Positions 18,047 to 28,182 of a DNA stretch of 64,000 nt are shown here, piece by piece; positions within the stretch are counted from its first letter, which is position 1; every line of letters starts with the position of its first letter. The DNA is from Anaplasma phagocytophilum str. Webster (GTDB lineage Bacteria; Pseudomonadota; Alphaproteobacteria; Rickettsiales; Anaplasmataceae). A program made the position numbers and the translations under genes. The notes below the pieces were generated by a model, which did not search any database, was not told where the DNA came from, and worked only from the letters and a program-made list of their open reading frames with translations. The DNA is taken from the NCBI RefSeq assembly GCF_000964685.1, contig NZ_LANS01000001.1, positions 620,001-684,000 of the forward strand. The letters are read 5' to 3'.

Positions 18047-18874
18047 ATGTTTTTGAGTCAAAGTCGTGGTGTTATAAAAGTTTCAGGAGCAGACGCTGCG
18101 AAGTTCTTACATAACATCACAACCAACGATGTGCTCCAGATGGAATCTCCTTCGGCGGTATACAATTTGATTCTCAACTCAAAGGGAAGATTTTTGTTTG
18201 ATTTCTTTTTGATAAAATGTGACAAGCACTTTCTTCTGGACTGTGAGCGCGAAGCTATAATGCCGATAATAGAGCTTTTGCGACTATATCGGGTAGTATT
18301 AAAAGTAAAAATCAAGAGCTGTGACGAGTATTCTGTAGCTTTGGACACTAAGCAACGTTTGGGAGACCCTGGTTATACGAAAACTTTGGAAGATGGTACT
18401 ATTGTTTTTCAGGATCCACGGTGTGTAAATATGGGTGTGCGATACATAGTACCTCATACAAGTTCCGTACAATATGACATGCCCACATCACAAACCAACA
18501 CTGAATACAGCATGTTGAGAATGGTCAATACTATACCCAACTGTGCCACTGATATGGTAAGCGGGGAATCATTCCCTCTACATTTTGGATTAGATAAGCT
18601 CAACGCTATTAGCCACACAAAAGGCTGCTATACAGGGCAGGAAGTGGTTGCGAGGATGCACAGAATTGGTGCGAAAAAAACACTTCGCACTGTCTTTTCT
18701 GAGAGTGGTATAAGTCTTCCACAGACGGGAGAAATTTTTGTAAATCAGCAATGTGTCGGTGAAATGATAACATCTACAGAAAATTGGGGACTATGCATGT
18801 TAGAAACATCGAAATTACCGACAGGTTACGTAGACTTGAGTATAGGTGACATAAAGCTCACTCTGCAATCTTAG
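18047..18874 (+). CDS. ygfZ: YgfZ/GcvT-like folate-binding protein
   Basis: YgfZ is a tetrahydrofolate-binding protein needed for the activity of certain iron-sulfur enzymes, including MiaB in E. coli. The family signature KGCYTGQE, with its functional cysteine, is at residues 192-199, followed by VVARMHRIG. The 275-residue length is slightly short for the family. The N-terminus (LSQSRGVIKVSG) matches GcvT-like folds. It lies between ccmF and a p44 copy. Confidence 0.93.
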   Translation: MFLSQSRGVIKVSGADAAKFLHNITTNDVLQMESPSAVYNLILNSKGRFLFDFFLIKCDKHFLLDCEREAIMPIIELLRLYRVVLKVKIKSCDEYSVALDTKQRLGDPGYTKTLEDGTIVFQDPRCVNMGVRYIVPHTSSVQYDMPTSQTNTEYSMLRMVNTIPNCATDMVSGESFPLHFGLDKLNAISHTKGCYTGQEVVARMHRIGAKKTLRTVFSESGISLPQTGEIFVNQQCVGEMITSTENWGLCMLETSKLPTGYVDLSIGDIKLTLQS

Positions 18875-18961
18875 TCAATTAGTATATACGTGTTGCTGTA
18901 GCTAAAATGTAATCCAAGCACCGAGGTCATTATTGGACGTAAGCTATTATTAGGAAGCGTA

Positions 18962-20266
18962 ATGATGTCTATGGCTATAGTCATGGCTGGGAATGATGTC
19001 AGGGCTCATGATGACGTTAGCGCTTTGGAGACTGGTGGTGCGGGATATTTCTATGTTGGCTTGGATTACAGTCCAGCGTTTAGCAAGATAAGAGATTTTA
19101 GTATAAGGGAGAGTAACGGAGAGACAAAGGCAGTATATCCATACTTAAAGGATGGAAAGAGTGTAAAGCTAGAGTCACACAAGTTTGACTGGAACACTCC
19201 TGATCCTCGGATTGGGTTTAAGGACAACATGCTTGTAGCTATGGAAGGCAGTGTTGGTTATGGTATTGGTGGTGCCAGGGTTGAGCTTGAGATTGGTTAC
19301 GAGCGCTTCAAGACCAAGGGTATTAGAGATAGTGGTAGTAAGGAAGATGAAGCTGATACAGTATATCTACTAGCTAAGGAGTTAGCTTATGATGTTGTTA
19401 CTGGGCAGACTGATAACCTTGCTGCTGCTCTTGCCAAGACCTCTGGTAAAGATATTGTTCAGTTTGCTAAGGCGGTTGGGGTTTCTCATCCCGGTATTGA
19501 TAAGAAGGTTTGTGATGGGGGTCATGCACGGGGAAAAAAGAGTGGAGATAATGGCTCACTGGCCGACTATACGGATGGTGGCGCGTCACAGACGAATAAG
19601 ACGGCTCAGTGTAGTGGTATGGGAACCGGCAAAGCCGGCAAGAGAGGATTGGGCTTGACTGAGTTTGTTAACAAAACAAAGGTTGGAGAAGGTAAGAATT
19701 GGCCAACGGGGTACGTTAATGATGGCGACAACGTTAATGTGCTCGGCGATACGAATGGTAACGCCGAAGCCGTAGCTAAAGACCTAGTACAGGAGCTAAC
19801 CCCTGAAGAAAAAACCATAGTAGCAGGGTTACTAGCTAAGACTATTGAAGGGGGTGAAGTTGTTGAGATCAGGGCGGTTTCTTCTACTTCCGTAATGGTC
19901 AATGCTTGTTATGATCTTCTTAGTGAAGGTTTAGGTGTTGTTCCTTATGCTTGTGTTGGTCTTGGCGGTAACTTCGTGGGCGTGGTTGATGGCCATATCA
20001 CTCCTAAGCTTGCTTATAGATTAAAGGCTGGGTTGAGTTATCAGCTCTCTCCTGAAATCTCCGCTTTTGCGGGTGGATTCTACCATCGCGTTGTGGGAGA
20101 TGGCGTTTATGATGATCTGCCGGCTCAACGTCTTGTAGATGATACTAGTCCGGCGGGTCGTACTAAGGATACTGCTATTGCTAACGGTTTCTACCATCGC
20201 GTTGTTGGTGATGATGTTTATGAATCTAGGGGAATCAAAATAGTAGGAGTGCAACATCATGCATAG
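18962..20266 (+). CDS. p44: P44/Msp2 family copy with recombined 3' end (QC class)
   Basis: The copy opens at MMSMAIVM inside the usual signal peptide; the upstream codons read RKLLLGSV in frame but have no ATG. The conserved N-terminal half, a QCSGMG/NWPTG hypervariable region and most of the C-terminal half are intact. After DTAIAN the normal FSMAYVGG ending is replaced by a second GFYHRVVGD block and an unrelated tail ending VQHHA. This short duplication of a conserved segment suggests unequal recombination. It is probably a silent donor. Confidence 0.9.
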   Translation: MMSMAIVMAGNDVRAHDDVSALETGGAGYFYVGLDYSPAFSKIRDFSIRESNGETKAVYPYLKDGKSVKLESHKFDWNTPDPRIGFKDNMLVAMEGSVGYGIGGARVELEIGYERFKTKGIRDSGSKEDEADTVYLLAKELAYDVVTGQTDNLAAALAKTSGKDIVQFAKAVGVSHPGIDKKVCDGGHARGKKSGDNGSLADYTDGGASQTNKTAQCSGMGTGKAGKRGLGLTEFVNKTKVGEGKNWPTGYVNDGDNVNVLGDTNGNAEAVAKDLVQELTPEEKTIVAGLLAKTIEGGEVVEIRAVSSTSVMVNACYDLLSEGLGVVPYACVGLGGNFVGVVDGHITPKLAYRLKAGLSYQLSPEISAFAGGFYHRVVGDGVYDDLPAQRLVDDTSPAGRTKDTAIANGFYHRVVGDDVYESRGIKIVGVQHHA

Positions 20267-20387
20267 TAAAGTTGCCTTTGAAGGCTATTTTTAGCATGCT
20301 GCTTATAGCTTTCTTGTGTAAAAAATTGATAAGTTAAGCATACAGGAGTAGAATTGTCTTCTAGTCATGAAAACTCTCTGAGATATT

Positions 20388-20903
20388 GTGAATATTGATG
20401 ACACGTTTATTCTACTTGGTGTGATTTATGCCGCGCATGGGGTGCGGGGGTGTGTCAAGATCAAGACTTTTACTCATGATCCATCTGATATAGCTGCGTA
20501 TGGCCCTCTTACCGATGGTTCTGAGTCCTTGAAAGTGTCTGTAATGTCAGTCATCAAAAATGGTTGTGTTATTGCTAAGATTAGCGGAATAGATGACAGA
20601 TGTTCTGCTGAAGCGTTGAAAAACAAGAAGCTTTATGTATCTTCTTCCTGCTTGCCCAAACTGAAAAATGACGAATTCTATAAGGATGAGCTCATAGGAT
20701 TATCTGTAAAGCTGCCGGATGATACAATATTTGGAATAGTAACCGAAGTGTTCAATTTCGGCTCAGGTGATATAGTAGAAATATCTACTCCTCAAGGAAA
20801 GAAGGAGATGTTCTCTTTTACTTCAAATATTTTTCCATCCATAGATATGAAAACACGAGAAATGACTATCGTGCCTCCAGAAATTGTTGGAGTATACAAA
20901 TGA
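20388..20903 (+). CDS. rimM: Ribosome maturation factor RimM
   Basis: RimM binds S19 and helps mature the 30S head. The 171-residue protein has the N-terminal beta-barrel signature [20 protein letters not shown] and a C-terminal PRC-barrel region with LIGL and [17 protein letters not shown]. The GTG at 20388 is the only plausible start: the upstream ATG frame meets a stop within five codons. Its stop overlaps the trmD start by 4 bp, giving the standard rimM-trmD-rplS operon; rpsP and ffh, often upstream, are absent here. Confidence 0.96.
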   Translation: MNIDDTFILLGVIYAAHGVRGCVKIKTFTHDPSDIAAYGPLTDGSESLKVSVMSVIKNGCVIAKISGIDDRCSAEALKNKKLYVSSSCLPKLKNDEFYKDELIGLSVKLPDDTIFGIVTEVFNFGSGDIVEISTPQGKKEMFSFTSNIFPSIDMKTREMTIVPPEIVGVYK

Positions 20904-21598
20904 TCTTCAACGTTCTAACAATCTTTCCGCAAATGTTTCCCGGCCCTCTTGGCGTATCTAATCTGGGTTCTGCTCTGAAAAAAGGGCTGTGGACGTTGAA
21001 CGTTTTTGATATTAGAGCCTTTGCGAATAATAAACATAATACTGTTGATGATACCCCTTATGGAGGGGGGCCAGGCATGCTTCTCAGGGCCGATGTGTTG
21101 GGAAGATGCATAGATGAAGTTTTGTCTCTGCATCCGAATACTAAACTTATGTTTACTTCTCCTCGAGGTGTAAGTTTTACTCAAGATATCGCTAGACAAA
21201 CTATGAATTTTGACAATATAACCTTACTCTGCGGGCGCTTTGAAGGTATTGATGAGAGAGTGGTAGATTTTTACAAATTGCAGGAAGTTAGCATAGGAGA
21301 TTATGTTCTCTCTGGTGGTGAGTTAGCTGCAATGGTAATTATCGACACGTGTGTTAGAATGGTGCCAGGAGTTATAGGTAATGCAGAGAGCTTAAAGCAG
21401 GAAAGTATGGAGGGTAGCCTTGAATACCCCCAGTATACTAGGCCAGCTTCCTGGAAGGGGATGGAGGTTCCAGAGGTCCTTCTTACTGGGAATCATGGAG
21501 AAATAGAAAAGTGGAGACGAAATGCTTCTCTTTCGATTACTGCTGCAAGACGACCGGACTTGCTAAAAGATAGATATGGTGAAAATGACGTGGAATAG
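20900..21598 (+). CDS. trmD: tRNA (guanine-N1)-methyltransferase TrmD
   Basis: TrmD methylates G37 of tRNAs with a G at position 36, using SAM, and prevents +1 frameshifts. The trefoil-knot SAM site is seen as [11 protein letters not shown] at about 135-145, with [12 protein letters not shown] just before it and the C-terminal [12 protein letters not shown]. The 232-residue length is normal. It overlaps rimM by ATGA and is followed three bases later by rplS. The tRNA-Pro(GGG) at 5757 is a likely substrate. Confidence 0.97.
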   Translation: MIFNVLTIFPQMFPGPLGVSNLGSALKKGLWTLNVFDIRAFANNKHNTVDDTPYGGGPGMLLRADVLGRCIDEVLSLHPNTKLMFTSPRGVSFTQDIARQTMNFDNITLLCGRFEGIDERVVDFYKLQEVSIGDYVLSGGELAAMVIIDTCVRMVPGVIGNAESLKQESMEGSLEYPQYTRPASWKGMEVPEVLLTGNHGEIEKWRRNASLSITAARRPDLLKDRYGENDVE

Positions 21599-21601
21599 GA
21601 A

Positions 21602-21988
21602 ATGAGTGGGTTACTTGAAAAGTTTAATAATAAACAAATAGAACAGTTACGCCTTGCTACGAACCTAGATATACCTGAGTTTCGTCCAGGAGACACTGTA
21701 AAGGTCAACATTAACGTGTTCGACGGTGTTGGCTGGAGGATTCAGACTTTTGAGGGAGTGTGCATAAAGAAGCGGAATAGAGGGTTACATTCTTCTTTTA
21801 CACTGCGTAAGATTAGTCACAATGAAAGTATACAATTGCAGGTGTTTACGCATTCTCCAAACTTGAAAAGTGTGGAGCTCGTGCGTACTGGTAAGGTCCG
21901 TAGGGCTAAGTTGTACTACTTGTTAGAGTTGTTTGGTAAAGCTGCTAGGATTAAAGAGAGAACTACAACACGCAAGAAGACTGCTTAG
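21602..21988 (+). CDS. rplS: Large-subunit ribosomal protein L19
   Basis: L19 sits at the 30S-50S interface. The 128-residue protein carries the signatures [11 protein letters not shown] and [16 protein letters not shown] near the start, and [10 protein letters not shown] near the end, with a basic C-terminal tail. It is the last gene of the rimM-trmD-rplS unit and converges with the pncC-like gene only 17 bp away; no strong hairpin separates them. Confidence 0.97.
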   Translation: MSGLLEKFNNKQIEQLRLATNLDIPEFRPGDTVKVNINVFDGVGWRIQTFEGVCIKKRNRGLHSSFTLRKISHNESIQLQVFTHSPNLKSVELVRTGKVRRAKLYYLLELFGKAARIKERTTTRKKTA

Positions 21989-22005
21989 TTTGGTTTGTGG
22001 TGTAG

Positions 22006-22521
22006 TTATTCCTTGGAGGTTTCTAGTAGTATTATCTCGAGGGCTTTTTCTGCAGTTTTATGTTGGATTTCGTGCCGTGTTAGGTTGCCGAACTGGAATG
22101 GGAAGATTTCTGTCTTATCATCTCGTCTCGCGTATCCTATAAACACGGTACCTACTCCTTCTTCATTTGTTGTGTCGTGCATATGCTTTGCATGTCCTGC
22201 TATCCCTGTTATTGAGATGGCCATTTCTACTCTTTTTCTTGCTTTTATTATTCCTTCTGCCATGCGTGCGGCTACTTCTTTACTGACAGCTCCATAGTTT
22301 TTTATATATTCCTCTGGAACATCTAGGAAATCAGTTTTTGCTGAATTTGAATATGTAACTAAGGAACATTCTAATACTCTGGAAGCACCGGGAACTGCAG
22401 CGAACAAATAGGAAAGTAAGCCTCCTGTGCATGATTCAGCAAATGCTATTTGTATTTTTTTATTATGAAGTAACCTTACACACGTTTCTGCTTTTTTTAT
22501 GAGTTCAACACTAATATTCAT
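22006..22521 (-). CDS. pncC: CinA C-terminal-domain protein (PncC-type nicotinamide-nucleotide amidase)
   Basis: The family hydrolyses nicotinamide mononucleotide to nicotinate mononucleotide in NAD recycling. The stand-alone 171-residue domain has AESCTGG near residue 27 with the active-site serine, then SNSAKTDFLDV, YGAVSKEVA and ITGIAG. In the last motif the usual PGGG is replaced by HAKHM, a modest deviation. I prefer the ATG at 22521 (MNISVEL); an ATG at 22536 adds five residues. The annotation as PncC is by family; a different amide substrate is possible. Confidence 0.85.
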   Translation of the reverse strand: MNISVELIKKAETCVRLLHNKKIQIAFAESCTGGLLSYLFAAVPGASRVLECSLVTYSNSAKTDFLDVPEEYIKNYGAVSKEVAARMAEGIIKARKRVEMAISITGIAGHAKHMHDTTNEEGVGTVFIGYARRDDKTEIFPFQFGNLTRHEIQHKTAEKALEIILLETSKE

Positions 22522-22576
22522 ATAAAACGTGCCCATACATAGAAATGTACTATTATACTAGTGTTTCCTTTGAAAG

Positions 22577-24508
22577 ATGCCAAAGATGATAAATATTACC
22601 ACTTCTTATTATGGAGATGATAGATCATGTAGCTTCTCTGAACCCATAACTGCGTCGGTAGTGGTTTCAACCATATTTTCAGACATTGTAGAGTCTGTAA
22701 TAGCAGTTTACATAGATGGGGAAGTGTGTGATCTTGCGAGCACAATAGCTGCCAGTGCCGTCGTTAATCCTGTGCTGATCGATTGTGAAGAAGGAATAAA
22801 TATCTTACGCAAGAGTACTGCGTTTATAACCGCCATGGCAGTGAGCTCAGTTGTTCCGAATATGAAGTTGGCTGTATGTACTGAAACGTCAGACGGGTTT
22901 TATTTGGATTTCGATTCTGAGACTAAATTGTCAGAAAAGAGCTTCGAAGACATTGAGAAAAAGATAGAAGAGATCGTACGCAAGGACGAGAAGTTTGTAC
23001 GGGAAACTTGGTCAAAGAAGGAAGCCATTACTTTTTTTGAAAATAACTCTGAGACTTATCAACTAGAAATCCTAGAGCAGAACACTCAAGAGAACATTAT
23101 TGTTTATCGTTGTGGTAGCCATATTTTCCAGAATCATAGCCCTTTAGTTCCATCAACTAAATATATAGGAGCTCTAAAGCTTACAAAGTTGTCGGGTGTA
23201 TATTGGCTTGGAGATAGCAAAAATAAAATGCTGCAGCGCATATCTGGGGTTGTTCAGGAAAACAAGGAAAAACTTGATGCATATTTCAAACTTTTAGAAG
23301 AGGCAGAAAGAAGAGATCATCGCAAAATAGCGAAGGATTTAGAGTGGTTTCACATACAGAATGAAGCGCTGGGGCAAGTGTTTTGGCATGATAAGGGATG
23401 GACATTGTACCGTACCATAGAGGAATATTTAAGGAAAAAGCTTCGGGAGAACGGATATACGGAAATAAAGACGCCCATAATGTTAGATCGCAAGCTTTGG
23501 GAGAAGTCAGGGCATTGGGAAAAATTCCGTGAAAACATGTTTATAGTCAGTGATCAAAACTCGCAAGAGTTAGCCATAAAGCCTATGAACTGTCCTTGCC
23601 ACGTTCAGATATTTAAATCAAAAACAAGGAGCTATAAAGATCTGCCTATCCGTATGGCTGAATTTGGAATGTGTCATAGAAACGAGCCTTCTGGTTCTCT
23701 ATATGGATTGATGAGAGTTAGGGGATTTACACAAGATGATGCGCATATTTTCTGCACACATGATCAAATACGTGACGAGGTAAGAAAATTTTACAAGCTT
23801 CTAGTGGAGGTCTACAACGACTTTGGTTTCAAGAACATAGATGTAAAGCTATCTGACCGTCCTGAGGAGAGAATAGGCAGTGATGAGATGTGGGATATGG
23901 CAGAGCGTTCTCTCATGGATTCCATGGATGACGAAGGTGTTAAATACACTATAAACAAGGGAGATGGCGCATTTTATGGTCCAAAATTGGAATTCACCTT
24001 GAAAGACGCTCTAGGAAGAAATTGGCAGTGTGGAACCATACAGTTAGACTTTGTACTACCGAGTCGTTTAGGTGCATACTATGTTGGTTCTGATGGAAAT
24101 AAGCACCATCCTGTGATGATCCATAGAGCGATACTGGGAACTTTGGAACGTTTTATAGGGATTTTGATAGAAAGTTATGCTGGTAATCTTCCGGCTTGGT
24201 TGGCCCCGGTACAATTGGAAATTCTAACAGTGAATAGTAACGCTTTAGAATATGCAACTACTCTTGCAAACAAGGCACGGGAGCATAATATTCGTGTAGA
24301 ATTGAATAGTGGAGAGGAGAGTATCGGGCAAAAAATACGTAAATCCATTTTTAACAAAATTCCTGTATTATGGGTGGTTGGATCGGCGGAGACAGCTGAC
24401 TGTACTGTGTCTGTGCGTCATTACGGTACGAGCAATGCGTGTAGCATGGAGGCTGATAAAGCGTTGAAAACGTTAGTGACTTATGTTAGCATCCGTCAGG
24501 TGCTTTAG
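22577..24508 (+). CDS. thrS: Threonyl-tRNA synthetase with a degenerate editing site
   Basis: ThrRS charges tRNA-Thr. The 643 residues show an N-terminal TGS-like part, the N2 editing-type domain (about 70-230), the class II catalytic core and the C-terminal anticodon-binding domain. The catalytic zinc ligands are present (Cys339 in PMNCPCH, His390 in DDAHIFC, His516 in VMIHRAIL). The editing site is not: the E. coli residues His73, His77, Cys182 and His186 align with Lys79, Phe83, Asn186 and Leu190. Domain size is otherwise normal, so proofreading of Ser-tRNA-Thr has probably been lost. infC follows 22 bp downstream. Confidence 0.97.
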   Translation: MPKMINITTSYYGDDRSCSFSEPITASVVVSTIFSDIVESVIAVYIDGEVCDLASTIAASAVVNPVLIDCEEGINILRKSTAFITAMAVSSVVPNMKLAVCTETSDGFYLDFDSETKLSEKSFEDIEKKIEEIVRKDEKFVRETWSKKEAITFFENNSETYQLEILEQNTQENIIVYRCGSHIFQNHSPLVPSTKYIGALKLTKLSGVYWLGDSKNKMLQRISGVVQENKEKLDAYFKLLEEAERRDHRKIAKDLEWFHIQNEALGQVFWHDKGWTLYRTIEEYLRKKLRENGYTEIKTPIMLDRKLWEKSGHWEKFRENMFIVSDQNSQELAIKPMNCPCHVQIFKSKTRSYKDLPIRMAEFGMCHRNEPSGSLYGLMRVRGFTQDDAHIFCTHDQIRDEVRKFYKLLVEVYNDFGFKNIDVKLSDRPEERIGSDEMWDMAERSLMDSMDDEGVKYTINKGDGAFYGPKLEFTLKDALGRNWQCGTIQLDFVLPSRLGAYYVGSDGNKHHPVMIHRAILGTLERFIGILIESYAGNLPAWLAPVQLEILTVNSNALEYATTLANKAREHNIRVELNSGEESIGQKIRKSIFNKIPVLWVVGSAETADCTVSVRHYGTSNACSMEADKALKTLVTYVSIRQVL

Positions 24509-24530
24509 TGTTTAGGTAAGTGGGTTAAAA

Positions 24531-25049
24531 GTGGATAAAAAAGGTCCTAGAATAAACGATGCTATCACTACGAAGAGGGTTCGTCTCGTTGACGAGACTG
24601 GAACTATGGTTGGGGTAGTAGACATAGAAGAGGCTTTGGCTGTTGCAGCTCGTGCTGGTATGGACTTGGTTGAAGTTGTCAGTGAGGGCGAGTATCCAGT
24701 TTGCAAGGTATACAACTACAGTAAGCAAAAGTACAACAAGAAAAAGCATGGTGTAACGAAAAAGCAGAGGTCTTCTGCTGTCAAGGAGCTTAAGTTCAGG
24801 ATAAACATTGAGGACAATGACTACAATATCAAGTTGAACAATTTGAAATCCTTCATAGAGAAGGGAAATAAGGTCAAAGTTTCTCTGAGGTTTGTGGGTC
24901 GTGAGCTACAGTATAAAGAGGTAGGTCTTGATATATTGGATCGCCTTGTTAGTGATACAGAGGGGATTGCTAAGCCAGAATCTTCACCAAGAATGGATGG
25001 TAATGTCCTGAGTATGATGTTTGGCGCTAAAACTGGTGGTGGGTCTTAA
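24531..25049 (+). CDS. infC: Translation initiation factor IF-3
   Basis: IF-3 keeps the ribosomal subunits apart and checks start-codon pairing. The 172-residue protein shows the N-domain (PRINDAI, VRLVDETG, ALAVAARAGMDLVEV), a lysine-rich linker near residue 70 and the C-domain (VKELKFR, KVKVSLRFVGRE). It begins with GTG after AGGTAAG; unusual start codons are common for infC and can allow self-regulation through IF-3. It lies just after thrS, but the usual followers rpmI and rplT are not here; p44 fragments come next. Confidence 0.96.
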   Translation: MDKKGPRINDAITTKRVRLVDETGTMVGVVDIEEALAVAARAGMDLVEVVSEGEYPVCKVYNYSKQKYNKKKHGVTKKQRSSAVKELKFRINIEDNDYNIKLNNLKSFIEKGNKVKVSLRFVGRELQYKEVGLDILDRLVSDTEGIAKPESSPRMDGNVLSMMFGAKTGGGS

Positions 25050-25425
25050 TCGTCTTCTCTAAGAGCAGCTTGTCTCCTTTGTTCACATGTTTCATTCTGT
25101 AAGGATATAGGCATGTAGGTCTCTCGTGCTTGTGTCACAGTGTGATGTGGCTGGAATGGTTAAAGAGCATTATATTTGTCTTGTAAATCAATATGGGAAT
25201 CTTTTGGCGCTGAGCCATCAGCATTATGTGTGCTCTAGTTCCATGCTAGTAGCTTGACTGGAGCATTCACAGCGGGATAATGAGAATCTATGGTGGAACG
25301 ATTGTATGGGTTGGCAATTCTAGAGAGTGCATGATACTTGCTCAAGTTGTCTTACTGATTGATGGAGAAATGTTCAAGGCGACAGAAGATTATTTTCCTT
25401 ATTGCTTTTGAGATTTACACTGTAG
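25050..25425. other. Intergenic region, no gene seen
   Basis: This 376-bp stretch after infC holds no gene, RNA or strong hairpin that I can support. Its right end (about 25391-25425) resembles a decayed connector C. Confidence 0.4.
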
Positions 25426-25556
25426 TTGAGCCGGAAGATCATCATAGACACCATCTCCAACAACGCGGTGGTAGAAACCCCCCGCGAAAGCAGAGATTTC
25501 AGGAGAAGCTGATAACTCAAACCAGCCTTTAACCTATAAGCTAGTTTAGGAGTGAT
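25426..25556 (-). pseudogene. p44 3' fragment
   Basis: This encodes the ITPKLAYRL to DLPAQ segment of P44, with a small deletion that shifts the frame at the GAGAGC/GAAGC site (about 25504). It ends at the same two points as the fragment at 14382-14514 and adjoins connector B, so it is the 3' half of an interrupted copy. Confidence 0.85.
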
Positions 25557-25812
25557 GTACTAAACACCATCCGTATTAGTCACAGATTAGCTTCCTCTCG
25601 AAGTACAGATAACCTTTATAAAGTCTGTGGGGAGTTCATGAGGTAGAATGTTATTACAAGGTAGGTAAGATTATAAAGCCGCTGTACGTACCTGCTCAGT
25701 ATGGAAAATAGCTGATCGTAGTTTGTTCGTGAGTGATACGGCACTAATTTTGCCTAGTAACTTACCTTAACTAGGGTACTCAGAGTGAAAGATGGTTTGT
25801 GTAATGCACTTC
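25557..25812. repeat. Connector B, copy 2
   Basis: This is closely similar to 14515-14774 over its whole length. On its far side the expected p44 VVDG end is not recognisable; the stretch to 26060 holds only weak connector C-like sequence (about 25885-25925). Confidence 0.8.
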
Positions 25813-26060
25813 CGCAACGCTTAATCTCCCCATTCGATATTCTTTGCTAAAGGAAGAACACTTGAGCTTTTTCCTAATTTCTTAGTCTTATGCTAAAAGT
25901 AAGGTTTATTGTGCAGGCTTTTTGTCTACCTAGAGATCTATATGTAATACGCATACTTATACTTCACAGAGTATTCGAAAGTAACTTCCGAACTCTGCAT
26001 GGTGAGGCTCCCTATAACTATAAAACCCCAATTTCTATACCCAAGGTTAACCATGCTGAA

Positions 26061-26600
26061 GGTAGAAGAAACCGCCCTAATCTCAACAACCTCACCACCT
26101 TCAATAGTTTTAGCTAGCAACCCTGCTACTATGGTTTTTTCGTCTCGATTAAGATCTACCAAGTCTCTAGCCATAGCGTTGGCGTTGCTATTAGGAGCAC
26201 CCTTCTTCTGTGTACTGTTCGAATTTGCTCTGCCTGTTGGCCAGCCTTTACCTTCAGCAATCTTCACAGTGTCGACATAAGCACTAAGTAACTTCGGCCC
26301 CGTTATACTACCTGTAGTACTATGTCCTAAACCACTACACTGTGTCGTATCCCCGTCTGTGCTTAAATCGCCTCCTGTATCCTCAACAAACTTTTTCCCC
26401 CCATTCGCACCAGGCGCTAGGTCAGCATGCTTTCCAGTACAAACCTTCCCATCAATGGCAGGGCTAGAAATTTTAACAGCATTGGCAAACTGAACGATAT
26501 CTTTACCAGAAGTTTTGGCAAGAGCAGCGGCAAGGTTATCAGTCTGCCCAGTAACAACATCATAAGCTAACTCCTTAGCTAGTAGATATACTGTATCTAC
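26061..26600 (-). pseudogene. p44: p44 central fragment with hypervariable region (QC class)
   Basis: P44 homology runs from [10 protein letters not shown] through a QCSGLGHS hypervariable region to EIRAVSST, then stops. The open frame extends further both ways (25938-26708), but those ends are not P44. The hypervariable region is a close relative of the full copy at 56747-58051 (shared [24 protein letters not shown]), while the sequence after it (MARDLVDLN) matches the copy at 34980 instead. WPTG is preceded by G rather than N. Confidence 0.88.
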
Positions 26601-26603
26601 TTC

Positions 26604-26993
26604 ATTCTCTCTAATAATACTCTTCCGCAATTCTACATGCAGCGGAGACACATCACTCAAACTATCGCAGCATTGTGGAATTTGCACTAGTCGACTTATC
26701 CACTGCATGTACGCTTCGTTCTCAAAGCAATGCGCCTTACATCCTTACTAGAAACCTTTTTGCCAATAACTAAGAAGATATTACCACACAACATCTCCTA
26801 ACATTGCCGCAGCTCCCAACAATAACAACCTTGTATCCTACGCAATACGAAAGCTGCAGAGCATGCACATTGTAGAACCATCACATAACCAAGCATGTCG
26901 CAAGAAAGGAAGGAAAAGAATATCGACGCAATCCAGCAACCCGCGCCAATAAAATCACACTACTATGCGCTCTTCACTCTGGATCTTCAGGAG
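26604..26993. other. Intergenic region, no gene seen
   Basis: About 390 bp lie between a p44 fragment and tRNA-Cys. The first 40 bp resemble connector D (TCTAATAATACTCTTCC). Nothing else is recognisable. Confidence 0.35.
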
Positions 26994-27065
26994 AGGCCGG
27001 GACCGGAATCGAACCGGTATAAAAGGATTTGCAGTCCTCTGCATAAACCACTCTGCCACCCAGCC
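26994..27065 (-). tRNA. tRNA-Cys (anticodon GCA)
   Basis: A full cloverleaf reads on the minus strand: acceptor GGCTGGG/CCCGGCC, anticodon stem GAGGA/TCCTT with loop CTGCAAA, T-loop TTCGATT. The discriminator is U, as expected for tRNA-Cys. It follows the aldolase gene by 4 bp on the same strand. Confidence 0.96.
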
Positions 27066-27069
27066 TGAA

Positions 27070-27972
27070 CTAGCTATATAGCTTTACTATACTAGAAATT
27101 AGAGAGACAGCATCCTTCTCGGATCTCTGGAACGTGTTGCGGCCTATAATAGACCCATCACCTCCACCTGCCCTCACAGCAGCTACTTCTTGGAACAAAC
27201 TTTCATCGTCCTTAGTATCCCCACCAGAGAACACTACCATTCTTCGCCCCGCGAAGCAACACCTCTTAACATATGCCACCCTTTGCGCCAAAGAAGATAG
27301 CATATCAGGTTCAACATTATCACGTTCTATACGTGCAGTAGGTAACTTCACCTTGATAATGTGCGCTCCAAGTGAGGCAGCAACGTGCGCTGCATACGAT
27401 ATAATATCCAATGAAGTCTCGCCTTCCTTAGATATATCGCCACCGCGCGGGTATGACCATACAACAACAGCCAACCCACACATCTTCGCCTCATGTATTA
27501 GCTCTTTAACCTCCCTTACCATCGAGAAAAACGATTCTGACCCTGGATATATGGTCAAGCCTATAGCAACACATCCAAGACGCAGGGCATCCTTAACCGA
27601 AGCCGTAATCACCTGCGTAGGGGGAGTACTTTTAGGAGTTAACGCCGTAGAACCATTGAGCTTCAGTATGGTTGGAATCTGCCCTGCATACATCGCCGCG
27701 CCACACTCCAACATACCCAAAGGCGCCGCATAGGCACTAAATCCACAATCCCTCGCAAGCCTATAATGGTAATGCGGATCGCAAGCACTAGGATTTACGC
27801 CAAAACTGCGCACAGGACCATGCTCAAACCCTTGATCTACCGGTAAAATAAGCAGCCTACCCGTACCAGCAAGAGCGCCATGCGTCAGCATCCTCACAAG
27901 GTTAGTTTTAACACCTGGGTTCTCACTGTCGTAAAAATCCAAAACACTCTCAACCGGTTCACTCAAGCCCAT
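27070..27972 (-). CDS. Class I fructose-bisphosphate aldolase (DhnA/FbaB type)
   Basis: This archaeal-type (DhnA family) aldolase forms a Schiff base with the substrate and needs no metal. Visible are LILPVDQGFEHGP near the N-terminus, GSTAL, YPGSE, VWSYPRGG and HIIKVKLP with the probable Schiff-base lysine, then the phosphate-binding FSGGD and GGGDGSIIGRN. The ATG at 27972 gives 300 residues; the upstream frame to 28032 adds twenty hydrophobic but unconserved residues. In these bacteria, which lack a full glycolytic route, it probably works in the gluconeogenic direction. It is followed at once by tRNA-Cys. Confidence 0.92.
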   Translation of the reverse strand: MGLSEPVESVLDFYDSENPGVKTNLVRMLTHGALAGTGRLLILPVDQGFEHGPVRSFGVNPSACDPHYHYRLARDCGFSAYAAPLGMLECGAAMYAGQIPTILKLNGSTALTPKSTPPTQVITASVKDALRLGCVAIGLTIYPGSESFFSMVREVKELIHEAKMCGLAVVVWSYPRGGDISKEGETSLDIISYAAHVAASLGAHIIKVKLPTARIERDNVEPDMLSSLAQRVAYVKRCCFAGRRMVVFSGGDTKDDESLFQEVAAVRAGGGDGSIIGRNTFQRSEKDAVSLISSIVKLYS

Positions 27973-28182
27973 AATGCCACTGCAAATCATACAAAAGACA
28001 AATGTACACCCAGCGCTGCGCCGAGTGCTCACTCTCCAATTATAGGGCAGAGATCTCTAATTTCAACAATGAAATACAATCATACGACAAGAGATAGCTC
28101 AATATGCCCCTCACACACTACGGCACAAAACCACCACAACAGCACTATGACCATGCATAACGCCGTTATAAGGGTTTCTACC

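Noticed and set aside
18962-18990. Possible non-ATG (ATT) start giving the full signal peptide in copies reading [10 protein letters not shown]
   Set aside because: No evidence for use of ATT here; these copies are most simply silent donors without a functional start.
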